A stretch of 64,000 nt of DNA, taken from Trinickia dabaoshanensis (GTDB taxonomy: Bacteria > Pseudomonadota > Gammaproteobacteria > Burkholderiales > Burkholderiaceae). Positions 7,683 to 16,660 of the stretch are shown one piece after another (the stretch's first letter is position 1; each line of letters opens with the position of its first letter). The position numbers and the translations under genes are program-made. The DNA lies in assembly GCF_002879885.1 (NCBI RefSeq), contig NZ_PNYA01000022.1:1-64000 (forward strand), in the 5' to 3' direction. The notes beneath the pieces were generated by a model, which worked only from the letters and a program-made list of their open reading frames with translations, made no database searches and was not told the DNA's origin.

Positions 7683-8717
7683 TCAGAACTTCATCCGTAT
7701 GCCGGCACCGATGCTGTTGCCCGACGACACGCTGGTGATCGCGTCGTACCGCCAGGCCGCATAGAGGTCCGTACGTTTCGATAGTGGGTAATCGTAGCCC
7801 AGCGCAACGCTCGACCACCGGAGTGTGGACCCAACCGCCGGTCGCCGCCGCGTGCCCGCCCACGACGCTAGCAGGCTGCCCGGCCCGATCCGAGCGCTCG
7901 CCCCCACCTGCGCGGAATCGTCCGTCACGTGACTGTTGTTCTCGACTCGTTCATATTGCGCGTACAGCTTGATCGCGCCGAATCGATACGCCCCGCCGAT
8001 GAGCCACGCGGTCTGCGCCGTCGCCCCGTTGAGAAAGAGCGACGCGGTGTGCAGCGTCTGCACCGCGGCCGTGGCCGAGAACGGCCCGGCGAAATACAGC
8101 AGGTTCGCACTGTAGTTCGCTTGGCCGGCATGCCCCGCAACACCCGCATTGCTATATAGAAGCGCGCCCGACAAACCACCAATCTCCGGCGTCTGGTACT
8201 GCACCGAATCGTCGATCGCCGTGTCGCTTTGCAGCGATGCCGCGCCCATCGCGGAATCCAGATAGCTGTGGACCACGATCGGTGAAAAGACGAAGGAATT
8301 TCCGAACGGATTGAAAAGCAGCGTCGACACGAATAGCGGCGCTGTATTGCGCCCGAGCGTCACTTCACCGAAGTGGCCGCTCAGCCCGGCAAACGCGTTG
8401 CGCCCGAAAAACGACTGCCCGGGAAACGAACCGGCCTGGCCACTGTTAATGCGATAAAAGCTCTCCAGCGTGAACACGGCCTTCAGGCCACCGCCTAGGC
8501 TCTCGGAACCGGACATGCCCCAGTACGAGGTCGTCATCCCGCCCGAGCCCACCTGCCACGCATTGCCCGTCGCGCCGGCCGGATGGACCTCGCCCACGAA
8601 CGCGTCGGCCAGCCCGTACAGCGAAACCGACGACTGCGCGTGTGCCATCGCCCCGAACGCGAGCATCACGAGCGCCACCGTCCACCTTCTTCCTCCACCC
8701 CGCAGCTTCATCTTCAT
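7683..8717 (-). CDS. Trimeric outer-membrane porin (Burkholderia type)
   Basis: The 344-residue precursor has a signal peptide ending AMAHA and a mature start QSSVSLYGLADAFVGEV, the classic start of Burkholderiales porins. Internal motifs ESLGGGLKAVFTLE and FFGRNAFAGLSGHFGEVTLGR are family signatures, and it ends with Phe (RMKF) as needed for BAM recognition. It is the last gene of the amidase/transporter operon, 52 bases after the AA_synth-like gene. It probably admits the small amide or amino-acid substrate into the periplasm. Confidence 0.92.
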   Translation of the reverse strand: MKMKLRGGGRRWTVALVMLAFGAMAHAQSSVSLYGLADAFVGEVHPAGATGNAWQVGSGGMTTSYWGMSGSESLGGGLKAVFTLESFYRINSGQAGSFPGQSFFGRNAFAGLSGHFGEVTLGRNTAPLFVSTLLFNPFGNSFVFSPIVVHSYLDSAMGAASLQSDTAIDDSVQYQTPEIGGLSGALLYSNAGVAGHAGQANYSANLLYFAGPFSATAAVQTLHTASLFLNGATAQTAWLIGGAYRFGAIKLYAQYERVENNSHVTDDSAQVGASARIGPGSLLASWAGTRRRPAVGSTLRWSSVALGYDYPLSKRTDLYAAWRYDAITSVSSGNSIGAGIRMKF

Positions 8718-8769
8718 TGGTTCTCCTCCTTGTGAATGTTTTTCTGTGCCGCCGCCGTGCGCGGGATAG

Positions 8770-9315
8770 TCAGTCCGGGCGCACTCGCGCGAGCGGCCGC
8801 CCGCGCTCGGCTAGCGCGACCGCCAACACGATCTCGTTCGCCGCGGGCGAATCGGCTATCGTCAGGGATACTGTGTCAAAGTGATCAAAGCTCCACATGT
8901 CCACACTGCCGTGTAGCGGGATGTCGACACCCGCGCCCGGCGCGGCGCGCTTGGCAACCGAAGGGATTAGCGACGTCGCGCCGGGCAGGCACGCGCGCAT
9001 CGCGCGGCCCAGGCGCGGATGCAGCAACGCTGCGGCAACCTCGAGCGGCATGGCCGTGCCGACGACCGCCGCCTTGCCGTAGGCTTGGATCGCGGACGGC
9101 TCGACGTCCAGCGCCCACCGCGCACGCTCAGTCAACAACGTGCCCAGTTCAGCGCCCACCTCGTAGAGCGACTCGAGTGGCGCGTCCGCGTGCCAGCCGT
9201 CGAGCGTCAGGACCGCCGCAGCGACAACCTGTCGGTGCGGCGGATCGATCGCTCTGCCGAGCTCCGCGCGACGCTCGACAAGGTGAACGACGATCTTCGC
9301 AATCGGCGTGTTCAT
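8770..9315 (-). CDS. AA_synth-family protein next to an amidase
   Basis: The 181-residue product resembles the amino acid synthesis (AA_synth, PF06684) family: it starts MNTPIAKIVVHLVERRAELG and has YGKAAVVGTAMPLEVAAALLH and SDMWSFDHFD-like central motifs. The biochemical role of this family is not established; members usually sit beside amidases or amide transporters. The start is fixed by an ATGA overlap with the amidase stop (9312-9315), and a GGGGG precedes it. Longer readings upstream would overlap the amidase fully. Confidence 0.65.
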   Translation of the reverse strand: MNTPIAKIVVHLVERRAELGRAIDPPHRQVVAAAVLTLDGWHADAPLESLYEVGAELGTLLTERARWALDVEPSAIQAYGKAAVVGTAMPLEVAAALLHPRLGRAMRACLPGATSLIPSVAKRAAPGAGVDIPLHGSVDMWSFDHFDTVSLTIADSPAANEIVLAVALAERGRPLARVRPD

Positions 9316-10727
9316 GTCCGAGCCCCCGCATCCGTGATTGAGTCTTGCCCTAGCTGTCCCGCTGCCGGAAACGCGCCGCGTGCCGATTCGTATGCACGCG
9401 CCGCGCGTAATATCAGTGCGTCCGCGCCGCTTGGGCCGATGAACTGCAGCCCCGTCGGCAATCCGCCCGGCAAGCCACAAGGAACGCTCGCCGCAGGCAG
9501 TCCCGTCTGGTTGCACCAAGAGGTCAATGGAGGTGCGGTGCGCAGGTCCTCTGGCAGCCCAGGCACGCGTGGCGGGCCGCAGTGGAAGGTGGGGGTCACC
9601 AGCAGGTCGTAATCGTCGAAGAACGCGGTCATTGCGACGGTCAACGCGTGCCGCGCCTTGAGGGCATCGGTGAACGTCGCCACGTCGATCCGTGCGCCGG
9701 CCTCCGCTAGCGAACGCACGTCCGGGTCAAGCTGTGTCCTCGCCGATCGGTGGACTTGTCGGGCGTGCTGCGCGAAGAACACGGACCACTGGATTGCGTG
9801 CATGCCGCTCCCCAGGTAACCCTCTAGCGGCTTCAGCTCCGTTTCCTCGACTTGTGCGCCCAGCGCTTCGATTAGACCGACCGCCTGCCGGACGCTGTCC
9901 GCGATCACGGGATCGACGCGCACTCCTGCGGGTGCCGGGCAATACGCCACGCGCAGCCCCGCAACACCGTCGTCCGGTCCCGCGCGGAAATCCGAGGGCA
10001 GCTCGATAGCGGATTGCGCGCCGTCTTGCTTTCGCGCTAGCACAGTGAGCATGAGCGCTGCATCGCTCACGGTGCGGGCCATCGGTCCGAGCGTCGAGAG
10101 CGCCGTCCAATTGCCTGCGGCGCCTACCGGTACTCGAGCAAACGAGGGCTTCATTCCCACCACCCCGCTCCAGCAGCTCGGAACGCGGATCGATCCGCCC
10201 CCGTCCGTCGCCAGCGACAGCGGCCCCATCCCGAGCGCAACGGCCACGGCAGATCCGCCGCTACTGCCGCCCGGCGACAGACGCCTGTCCCACGGATTGC
10301 GAGTGATGCCCGTGAGCGGACTGTCTGTAACGATCTTGTTGCCGAATTCCGAGGTCGTGGTTTTGCCGAACAACAGCGCACCGGAACGCCGCAGCCGCGC
10401 GACGGCGGGTGCATCCTCGCGCTCCGCAGCCGCCAGGGACGTCAGCGATCCGTGTCGCGTCGGCAAACCCCGGACAGCGACCAGGTCCTTGACCGAGATC
10501 GGCACGCCGTCCAGCAACCCGCACGGGTCACCCCGCATCCAGCGCCGTTCGGACTCGCGAGCAGCCGCCAGCGCACCGTCCTCATCGAGACCGCACACGC
10601 CATTGACGAGCGGATTGAACCGCGCGACTTGATCCAACACCGCGCACATGACCTCGACCGGAGATAGCTTGCGACGTCGGTAGCAGTCCATCAGCTGATG
10701 AACTTGCATTCCGAGTACATCGTTCAT
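9312..10727 (-). CDS. Amidase-signature hydrolase (first copy)
   Basis: The 471-residue amidase would hydrolyse a carboxamide to an acid plus ammonia or amine in the cytoplasm. The Ser-cisSer-Lys triad is visible: Lys80 in PISVKD, Ser155 in PGGSSGGS and Ser179 in DGGGSIR. AAGGA lies upstream of the ATG. It follows the substrate-binding protein gene by 49 bases in the same operon as a complete ABC importer, so the importer probably brings in its substrate. It is clearly paralogous to the amidase at 16661-18085 (same residue numbers for the triad and shared KIVTDSPLTGITRNPW). Confidence 0.9.
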   Translation of the reverse strand: MNDVLGMQVHQLMDCYRRRKLSPVEVMCAVLDQVARFNPLVNGVCGLDEDGALAAARESERRWMRGDPCGLLDGVPISVKDLVAVRGLPTRHGSLTSLAAAEREDAPAVARLRRSGALLFGKTTTSEFGNKIVTDSPLTGITRNPWDRRLSPGGSSGGSAVAVALGMGPLSLATDGGGSIRVPSCWSGVVGMKPSFARVPVGAAGNWTALSTLGPMARTVSDAALMLTVLARKQDGAQSAIELPSDFRAGPDDGVAGLRVAYCPAPAGVRVDPVIADSVRQAVGLIEALGAQVEETELKPLEGYLGSGMHAIQWSVFFAQHARQVHRSARTQLDPDVRSLAEAGARIDVATFTDALKARHALTVAMTAFFDDYDLLVTPTFHCGPPRVPGLPEDLRTAPPLTSWCNQTGLPAASVPCGLPGGLPTGLQFIGPSGADALILRAARAYESARGAFPAAGQLGQDSITDAGART

Positions 10728-10776
10728 TTAGTATTCCTTAATAATTTGAAAAGATGCCCCCTATGGAGTGGTGCTG

Positions 10777-11967
10777 CTATCCCTCGCACCTCGGCAAGAT
10801 CGGTCCGACCGAGTCCAGAAGCGAAAATCGGTTGTCCGCGAGAGCCCGACCGATGCGAGTCAAGCACAGCACGTGGTCGCCACCCTGGCTCACCCCTGTC
10901 TTGCCGCGCGGCAAGTCCAGCGAAGCATCAGGCAAAGCGGCCTTCACACGTGCCCCCTCGACACTGCCTGCCGCCTTGGCCGCTTGCACGAATAGGCGAA
11001 TGCCCGCGTAGGTATTTTCGCCGTGGGGCAGCACCACCGCGTACTGGCCCAAACGGGGGTTGTGCGCATCGGCATACTTCGCCGTGTATCGCGTGAGAAA
11101 ATCCCGGTTCTCGGGATTGTCCAGACTCATGAAGTACGAGGACACGCCGATAGTCCCTGTCGACGCGCCCGTGGTCGCGATCGATAGCGATTCGTGCGCA
11201 ATATCGGTCACGAGCTGCGGCGTCATACCGAAGGAGCGGTACTGCTTGACGAAGGTCACCGGATCGTCGCCGATGCTGTGCCAGACGATCTGCGGGTTCT
11301 GTCCGGCCACTTGCTGGAGCACTGCGCCGTAGTCCCGGGTACCGAACGGCAGCCAGTAAACGCCAAGGAACTGACCGCCATGGCGTTTCACCGCGGCCTG
11401 CAGTTCGGGCACCAGGACCTTGCGATTGCTGCCGATGTCCGACACCACCGCGCAGACCGTTCGCCCGCCGTCGCGCATCAGCCAGGCAATCAGCGGATCG
11501 ACGCGCTGGTTGACAGCCAATCCCGTGGTGAGCAGGTGTGGGTCGCAACGGCCCTCATCGAAATTCGGATAGACGACAAGGCGCCCTGCCGCTTTAGCCG
11601 CTTGTAGCGCAGCTTCGCGCTCTGATGGGAGCACCATGCCGGTGATCATCGCCACGTCGTCGCGCATGAATAGCTGGCGCGCCTTCTGGAGCGTCACAGC
11701 CGTCGACATCTGCGTATCTTCGACGCTCAGTTGCAGCGGTCGGCCGAGCAAGCCGCCGCCAGCGTTGATCTCGTCGACAGCCAGTGCCGCGCAGTTTCGG
11801 TTGGTCTCGCCTACGCGGGTGAGCGGACCGCTCAACGGTGCGAGAAGTCCAATCTTGAGCGGCGCCGCGGCGCGCGCAAGCGACGGAACTACGGCCGCGG
11901 CCAGCGTGCCGGCGGCACTCCATAACGCGGTTCGGGAAAAGTCACGGCGGTTCATCTTAGTCTTCAT
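10777..11967 (-). CDS. ABC transporter periplasmic substrate-binding protein (amide/urea/BCAA type)
   Basis: The 396-residue precursor begins MKTKMNRRDFSRTALW, a twin-arginine type leader (NRRDF) ending around LARA. The mature part starts APLKIGLLAPLSGPLTRVGE, typical of the LivJ/UrtA/AmiC fold. Further motifs are AVDEINAGGGLLGRPLQL and ALQAAKAAGRLVVYP. The ATG at 11965-11967 overlaps the LivF-like stop as ATGA. The ligand could be urea, short amides or branched amino acids; the co-transcribed amidase favours an amide. Confidence 0.88.
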   Translation of the reverse strand: MKTKMNRRDFSRTALWSAAGTLAAAVVPSLARAAAPLKIGLLAPLSGPLTRVGETNRNCAALAVDEINAGGGLLGRPLQLSVEDTQMSTAVTLQKARQLFMRDDVAMITGMVLPSEREAALQAAKAAGRLVVYPNFDEGRCDPHLLTTGLAVNQRVDPLIAWLMRDGGRTVCAVVSDIGSNRKVLVPELQAAVKRHGGQFLGVYWLPFGTRDYGAVLQQVAGQNPQIVWHSIGDDPVTFVKQYRSFGMTPQLVTDIAHESLSIATTGASTGTIGVSSYFMSLDNPENRDFLTRYTAKYADAHNPRLGQYAVVLPHGENTYAGIRLFVQAAKAAGSVEGARVKAALPDASLDLPRGKTGVSQGGDHVLCLTRIGRALADNRFSLLDSVGPILPRCEG

Positions 11968-12716
11968 CGGATGGCGTCCAGGTGGGAAAGCGTCGAATGC
12001 GCGCCAGGGTCGTTGGCGGGCGACAGGTATTGCGCCAACGGGTGCGTACCCGCTGCGCCGCGGCGCGACTCGATCGCGCCTGCATGAACGAGCCGTCCAT
12101 TCTTCAGGACAATGCAACGTTGCGCGCTGCGCAGCACTAGATCGAGGTTCTGCTCGACAAGGAGCACGGCAAGTTGCGACCGGCGACAGAGCGTCGGAAT
12201 CACTTCGCCAATTAGCTCCACGAGGTTCGGCTGCACACCGTCCGAGGGCTCGTCCAACAACAGGAGCTTCGGACGGCCGCACAAAGCCCGAGCGATCGCC
12301 AATACCTGCTGCTCTCCGCCCGAAAGCGTGCCGCCGTGCTGGGCGAGTCGGGACTTCAGCACCGGGAAATACTCGAACACCTCGTCGAGGATCTCACCGC
12401 CCCCCACCGCCTGCGTTCCCATGACGAGGTTCTCGCGCACGGTCAGTTTCGGGAAAATCCAGCGCCCCTGGGGCACCAACCCGATACCACGGCGCGCAAT
12501 TTGATGGGTGCGCATCGCCGTGATGGAGTGCCCGAGAAAGCGTACTTGACCATCCACGCGCGGCAACAAGCCCATGATCGCTTTGACCAGCGTCGTCTTG
12601 CCGGCCCCGTTGCATCCGAGGACACCGACGACTTCGTTCGGCCCCACGTCGAAGCCGATTTGATGAAGGACATCCACATCCCCATAGCCGGCCGACAGTT
12701 GCTCAATGTGCAGCAT
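11964..12716 (-). CDS. livF: LivF/UrtE-like ABC transporter ATPase
   Basis: The 250-residue ATPase has Walker A GCNGAGKTTL (about residues 34-43), signature LSGGEQQ (about 131-137), Walker B LLLLDEPSDGVQP and a switch His region replaced by the VEQNLDL motif typical of LivF/UrtE. With the LivG-like partner it forms the nucleotide-binding heterodimer of a high-affinity amino-acid or amide importer. It overlaps the preceding LivG-like gene by 14 bases. Confidence 0.92.
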   Translation of the reverse strand: MLHIEQLSAGYGDVDVLHQIGFDVGPNEVVGVLGCNGAGKTTLVKAIMGLLPRVDGQVRFLGHSITAMRTHQIARRGIGLVPQGRWIFPKLTVRENLVMGTQAVGGGEILDEVFEYFPVLKSRLAQHGGTLSGGEQQVLAIARALCGRPKLLLLDEPSDGVQPNLVELIGEVIPTLCRRSQLAVLLVEQNLDLVLRSAQRCIVLKNGRLVHAGAIESRRGAAGTHPLAQYLSPANDPGAHSTLSHLDAIR

Positions 12717-13437
12717 GTATTACCCCCTGACCGAGATAAATGCGCCGGATCTCCTCGTCTTGCGCAATGTCGGCATAGCTGCCCTGTCGCACAACCTGCC
12801 CTCGGTGCATGACCCACGTTTCGCATTGCAGTGCTTCGACGAAACTCAGATCGTGCTCGATCGCCAGCACGGCGCACTGCTCACGCAGCCGGTGGATGAG
12901 GCGGACCAAACGGTGCGCATCATTAGCCGACAGGCCCGCAGCCGGCTCGTCCAGCAGCAACAGCGATGGCTGACACATCATCGCCATCCCGATTTCGAGC
13001 CATTGCCGTTCGCCATGCGGCAGGTGCATCGCGAGTTCGTTTGCGTCGGCCGACAGGCCGACCTCGTCAAGCACTGCATCGGGGTCGCGCATCGACGAAT
13101 CGCGATACGACGCGACGGCCAGTCCGGCCACGACGAGGTTGTCTCGCACGCTCATCGCGAGGAAGGTGTTCGTCCCTTGAAATTTGCGCACCACGCCGCG
13201 CCGGCAGAAGTGATGCATCGGCCGGTCCGTCACCCGTTCGCCAGCGAGATATAAGTCGCCTGCCCCCGGTCTGATTGCCCCCGATAGCAGACCGACCAAC
13301 GTGCTCTTGCCAGCTCCGTTCGGACCAATCACACACAGCAGGTCGCGCGGGCCGATCGTCACATCGACGTCCGCCACCGCGCGGATGCCGCCGAACGCGC
13401 GTTGCAGTCCGACGCCCTTCATCAATGGCGCGTCCAT
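12703..13437 (-). CDS. livG: LivG/UrtD-like ABC transporter ATPase
   Basis: The 244-residue product has Walker A GPNGAGKSTL, the degenerate signature HLPHGERQWLEIG seen in LivG/UrtD, Walker B LLLLDEPAAGLS and the switch region AIEHDLSFV. The start ATG (13435-13437) shares one base with the preceding stop (TAATG). A much longer in-frame reading to 14478 merely shadows the permease gene and is rejected. Confidence 0.92.
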   Translation of the reverse strand: MDAPLMKGVGLQRAFGGIRAVADVDVTIGPRDLLCVIGPNGAGKSTLVGLLSGAIRPGAGDLYLAGERVTDRPMHHFCRRGVVRKFQGTNTFLAMSVRDNLVVAGLAVASYRDSSMRDPDAVLDEVGLSADANELAMHLPHGERQWLEIGMAMMCQPSLLLLDEPAAGLSANDAHRLVRLIHRLREQCAVLAIEHDLSFVEALQCETWVMHRGQVVRQGSYADIAQDEEIRRIYLGQGVIHAAH

Positions 13438-14510
13438 TACCGGCCTCCTTCCACGCGTTCGGCGTGGTGTGACGGTATTCGCCCCACGCCCATGCGCCCG
13501 ATTCGACGAACGCCGGCAATCGCGCCGCGCAGCCGCAGGCCGTTGGGCAGGAACAGGACGCAGCCGAGGAAGAGGGTGCCCAGCATCAGCGGCCACCCGT
13601 CGGTGCTCAGGCTCGAGACGGTTTGCTTGAGCAGCGTCAACGCGATGGCCGCGACTACCGGGCCACCAAGCGTGCCCCGGCCGCCGACTGCGACCCAGAG
13701 AATGACTTCGGTGGCCAGTACCGGCGAAAACACGTCCGGCGCGACCACACCCGAGGAGGCGGCCATCAGACAACCCGCAATCGCGGCTAGTCCCGCCGAA
13801 GCGATGAACACCAGCAGCAAGTGCCATGATGTGTGGTAGCCGCACGCCTTCGCTCGCCATTCGTTGGTCGCGATCGCGGTCAACACGTTGCCGTACCGGC
13901 TGCGGCAGATAAGCCAGGTCACGCCAAGCAGTACGAGAAGCGTCACCGTCACCGCGTACCAGGCACCCCGTGCCCCGCTTATATCGACCGTGTACCCGGC
14001 AAGGTGGACGGACAACCCCGGAATGCCGAGCAGGCCGGTATCCCCCCCTGTGACCGACTGCCAGCTGGTAGCCAGTTGCTGGACGATGATCAGGACCGCC
14101 ATACTGATAATCGCGAAGAAATGCAGCCGCACGCCTGCGAACAACAGGAAGTAGCCCAGCACCGCCGCGACCGCGATCGCGCAGACCAGTCCGATGATCA
14201 ATCCGATAATCGGTGTCTGTCCGAACTGCACGGTAGCCGCGGCAAAACCGTACGCGCCCAAACCGAAGAACACGGTGTGTCCCAGCGTCAGCACACCCGC
14301 CCGGCCCCACAGCAGGTCGTAACTGAGCGCGAGCAGCCCCATAACCAGCGCGTCGCGCACAGTCGAGAGCAGATAAGGACCAAGACAATGCGGTAGGACC
14401 AACGCCGCCACCGCGATAGCAGCCCATGTGGCGATCAGCGAGAAATCTTCGCGATGAATGGGCGGCTGTGCCAGCCACAGGCGCCCGTGGGCAATAAATC
14501 GTTGGAACAT
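13437..14510 (-). CDS. livM: LivM/UrtC-like ABC transporter permease
   Basis: The 357-residue polytopic protein has LLWGRAGVLTLGHTVFFGLG (the S-L-G-H motif of LivM) and about ten hydrophobic segments. The C-terminal part has GGRGTLGGPVVAA, the EAA-like coupling loop of this family. The ATG at 14508-14510 gives a standard length and follows LivH by only 4 bases with AAGGG upstream; a longer start at 14546 would overlap LivH. Confidence 0.88.
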   Translation of the reverse strand: MFQRFIAHGRLWLAQPPIHREDFSLIATWAAIAVAALVLPHCLGPYLLSTVRDALVMGLLALSYDLLWGRAGVLTLGHTVFFGLGAYGFAAATVQFGQTPIIGLIIGLVCAIAVAAVLGYFLLFAGVRLHFFAIISMAVLIIVQQLATSWQSVTGGDTGLLGIPGLSVHLAGYTVDISGARGAWYAVTVTLLVLLGVTWLICRSRYGNVLTAIATNEWRAKACGYHTSWHLLLVFIASAGLAAIAGCLMAASSGVVAPDVFSPVLATEVILWVAVGGRGTLGGPVVAAIALTLLKQTVSSLSTDGWPLMLGTLFLGCVLFLPNGLRLRGAIAGVRRIGRMGVGRIPSHHAERVEGGR

Positions 14511-14514
14511 CGGT

Positions 14515-15390
14515 CTACCCTTTTCCGAGGAGCTGATGGGCGGCACTGAAGCCTGGAATGAGACCCTGAGGTCTGAAACGGATCAGCACGATGGACAGAA
14601 TCAACACCATCGCCGAAGCAAGCGACGGGTCGACGCGGTAGCTGAGCAGCGTTTCGACCGTGCCGACCAAGGTGCTGCCGAGCAGGCTGCCGATGATCGA
14701 ACCGATGCCGCCCAAGACGATCACGAAGAACGCCTTGGCGAGATAGGCGACACCGAGGTGAGATTCCACCGACACCATTGGCGCCACGAGCGCTCCAGCG
14801 AGTGACGCGAGCGCCGCACCGCCGCAAAACGCCAGTCGGTTCAGACGCCGCGTGTCGACGCCAACGGCCTCGGCCATCGCCGGATGCTGGATTACCGCGC
14901 GCAGTTGCGTGCCGAACCGCGTGCGAGCGAACAGCAAGCAGCAACCGGCCGTCACCGTCAACGCCACGCCGATCACGAAGAGTCGGTACGCGGGATAATT
15001 TCCCCCGGGTACGGGAAGCGCGCCGTTGAAGGGCGTATACACGAGCATCGGCTGGGTGCCGAAAATCAGTTCGAGGGCCTTCTGGACGATCAAACTGACT
15101 GCATAGGTTGCAAGCAAAGTGTCGAGCGGCCGATGGTAGAGCAGCCGGATCACGAGCCGCTCCAGACACCACCCGAGCGTGGCGCCAATTGCGGGCGCCG
15201 CTAACAACGCGCACCAGAAGGCCTGCGGGCCACCCAATGACTGGGCGACGGCTAGCGTGTAGGCACCGATCGTGACCCATTCGGCATGCGCGAGGTTCAC
15301 GATGTCCATCATGCCGAAGATGACTGCGAGCCCGAGCGCGACCAGCGCCAGAATGCTCACGTAACTGAGGATGTTCAAGATCGTTGTCAT
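14515..15390 (-). CDS. livH: LivH/UrtB-like ABC transporter permease
   Basis: The 291-residue permease starts MTTILNILSYVSILALVALG and carries FGMMDIVNLAHAEWVTIGAY, the N-terminal LivH signature. VLGGIGSIIGSLLGS is the coupling loop. It is the first gene of an eight-gene minus-strand run (permeases, ATPases, binding protein, amidase, AA_synth, porin). Its upstream region contains the palindrome at 15519-15535, so the XRE regulators may control this operon too. An upstream GTG (15417) is a less likely start. Confidence 0.88.
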   Translation of the reverse strand: MTTILNILSYVSILALVALGLAVIFGMMDIVNLAHAEWVTIGAYTLAVAQSLGGPQAFWCALLAAPAIGATLGWCLERLVIRLLYHRPLDTLLATYAVSLIVQKALELIFGTQPMLVYTPFNGALPVPGGNYPAYRLFVIGVALTVTAGCCLLFARTRFGTQLRAVIQHPAMAEAVGVDTRRLNRLAFCGGAALASLAGALVAPMVSVESHLGVAYLAKAFFVIVLGGIGSIIGSLLGSTLVGTVETLLSYRVDPSLASAMVLILSIVLIRFRPQGLIPGFSAAHQLLGKG

Positions 15391-15518
15391 TGCATCAATC
15401 CAAATTTGCCCCCGCACCGGCGACGCACAGAGCAGCTAGCCTGAGCTCACTCGATCGAGGCAGGTTCACATGATCCAATCAGACGCCCCTACAAACCTAT
15501 GCTTTCCTTTGCCCATAA

Positions 15519-15535
15519 ACTAAGGATTGCTTAGT
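15519..15535. promoter_or_regulatory. 17-bp palindromic operator 1 (XRE regulator 1)
   Basis: ACTAAG-GATTG-CTTAGT has perfect 6-base arms. It lies exactly 34 bases (end to ATG) before the first XRE gene, and it is also in the region upstream of livH. Its reverse complement differs from operator 2 only in the central base. Confidence 0.7.
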
Positions 15536-15568
15536 ACAAAAATCAAGCAAAACCAAGAAACTCTTAGG

Positions 15569-15919
15569 ATGTCCCGAAACGCAGCGACATCCTCCGTCTT
15601 CTCCAAGCGCCTCAAACAGGCGCGTCTGCGTTCGCGCCTAACCCAGGAACAGCTTGGCATCGACGCTGGAATTGACGAATTCTCCGCCAGCGCACGTGTC
15701 AACCAGTACGAGAAAGGCAAACACGTGCCCAAGCTTCAGATGGGCCAACGACTTGCCGAAGCGCTGCACGTTCCCACCAGTTTCCTTTACGAAGAAGACG
15801 ACCTCCTCGCCAGCCTTCTCGCGACCGCGTCGCGGCTGCCTAGAGAAAAGAAGAAAATCCTTCTCGGACATGCAGAGACACTTGCACAGGCCCCAAGCGA
15901 GACGGGAAAAACAAAGTAA
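15569..15919 (+). CDS. XRE-family transcriptional regulator (tandem copy 1)
   Basis: The 116-residue protein carries an HTH_3 domain: FSKRLKQARLRSRLTQEQLG (residues about 11-30), then AGIDEFSASARVNQYEKGKH. The C-terminal helix region reads PTSFLYEEDDLLASLL. The ATG at 15569 is chosen because it aligns with the start of copy 2 and stands at the same distance from the palindrome. It is divergent from livH and probably represses or activates the amide operon and itself. It is clearly duplicated by the following gene. Confidence 0.88.
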   Translation: MSRNAATSSVFSKRLKQARLRSRLTQEQLGIDAGIDEFSASARVNQYEKGKHVPKLQMGQRLAEALHVPTSFLYEEDDLLASLLATASRLPREKKKILLGHAETLAQAPSETGKTK

Positions 15920-15933
15920 CCCTCAACTGCTCA

Positions 15934-15950
15934 ACTAAGCATTCCTTAGT
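15934..15950. promoter_or_regulatory. 17-bp palindromic operator 2 (XRE regulator 2)
   Basis: ACTAAG-CATTC-CTTAGT has the same 6-base arms as operator 1 and ends exactly 34 bases before the ATG of the second XRE gene. Operator and gene were evidently duplicated together. Confidence 0.7.
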
Positions 15951-15983
15951 AACATATCCGAGCAAATCCGGGACACTCCAAGC

Positions 15984-16310
15984 ATGCCCGGTGACTCAAC
16001 GCTCCTCTCCGTGTTTCCCAAGCGCCTGAAGCAGGCGCGCTTGCGCTCGGGCCTGACGCAGGAACAACTTGGAATTCAGGCCGGCATTGACGAATTCTCC
16101 GCCAGCGCGCGCGTCAACCAGTACGAAAAGGGAAAACACGCGCCCTCACTTCTGACCAGCCAACGCCTCGCACGAGCGCTGCTCGTCCCGACCAGCTTCC
16201 TCTACGAGGAAGATGACCTGCTCGCGAGCCTGCTTGCCATAGCAGGCCGGTTAACCAAGGAAAAAAAGAGGCTTCTGATTGCTAGCGCGGACGCGCTGGC
16301 GAAAGAATAA
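15984..16310 (+). CDS. XRE-family transcriptional regulator (tandem copy 2)
   Basis: The 108-residue paralogue of the gene at 15569 has FPKRLKQARLRSGLTQEQLG followed by AGIDEFSASARVNQYEKGKH, nearly identical in the HTH and the FLYEEDDLLASLLA region. The copies differ mostly at the N-terminus, around LLTSQRLARALLV and at the C-terminus. No good Shine-Dalgarno precedes either start, so leaderless or poorly translated messages are possible. Divergent target range or heterodimer formation is conceivable. Confidence 0.88.
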   Translation: MPGDSTLLSVFPKRLKQARLRSGLTQEQLGIQAGIDEFSASARVNQYEKGKHAPSLLTSQRLARALLVPTSFLYEEDDLLASLLAIAGRLTKEKKRLLIASADALAKE

Positions 16311-16312
16311 AG

Positions 16313-16329
16313 CCTAAGTTTTCCTGAGT
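16313..16329. promoter_or_regulatory. Degenerate third copy of the XRE palindrome
   Basis: CCTAAG-TTTTC-CTGAGT matches operator 2 at 13 of 17 positions by eye and lies just after the second XRE gene, before the amidase. It may be a weaker site controlling the second amidase, or a decayed copy. Confidence 0.35.
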
Positions 16330-16660
16330 CTCGTCGATACGCCGATTAGACCGTCAGCAGATGACGGCTGGCCGTATCACTCTGCACAGTTGGCAGAGGA
16401 AACGCCACAACAGAGCCTCTCCACCTCGATCAAAACCACCATACCGCGCCATCACAGGCCTGGGCAATCGCCGTTCGAGCTCTTAACCTGGTCAAGGCAA
16501 TTTATTATCATCAAATTTACGACTACCGGTGTTGCGTGTCAACGCGAATCTTTCCAGCGTTTACCCGGACATTTATCGCTCCATTGGAACGTAGTCTTGA
16601 GACTTGACAACTACGTCCGTCGGGCCTAGCCTCTGTTTATTATAATTAATTGGAGGTGGC
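16330..16660 (+). promoter_or_regulatory. Leader and promoter region of the second amidase
   Basis: No gene is seen here. A TTGACA at 16604-16609 and a TATAAT at 16641-16646 are individually perfect but 31 bases apart, too far for one sigma-70 promoter. GGAGG (16652-16656) with a 4-base spacer precedes the ATG at 16661. Confidence 0.4.

Noticed and set aside
12703-14478. A 591-residue fusion reading of the LivG-like ATPase
   Set aside because: The first 345 residues are an Arg-rich shadow of the LivM permease in another frame; the true start is the ATG at 13437.
16604-16646. TTGACA and TATAAT as one promoter for the second amidase
   Set aside because: The 31-base separation is too long for a sigma-70 promoter; each element may be part of another promoter or be chance.
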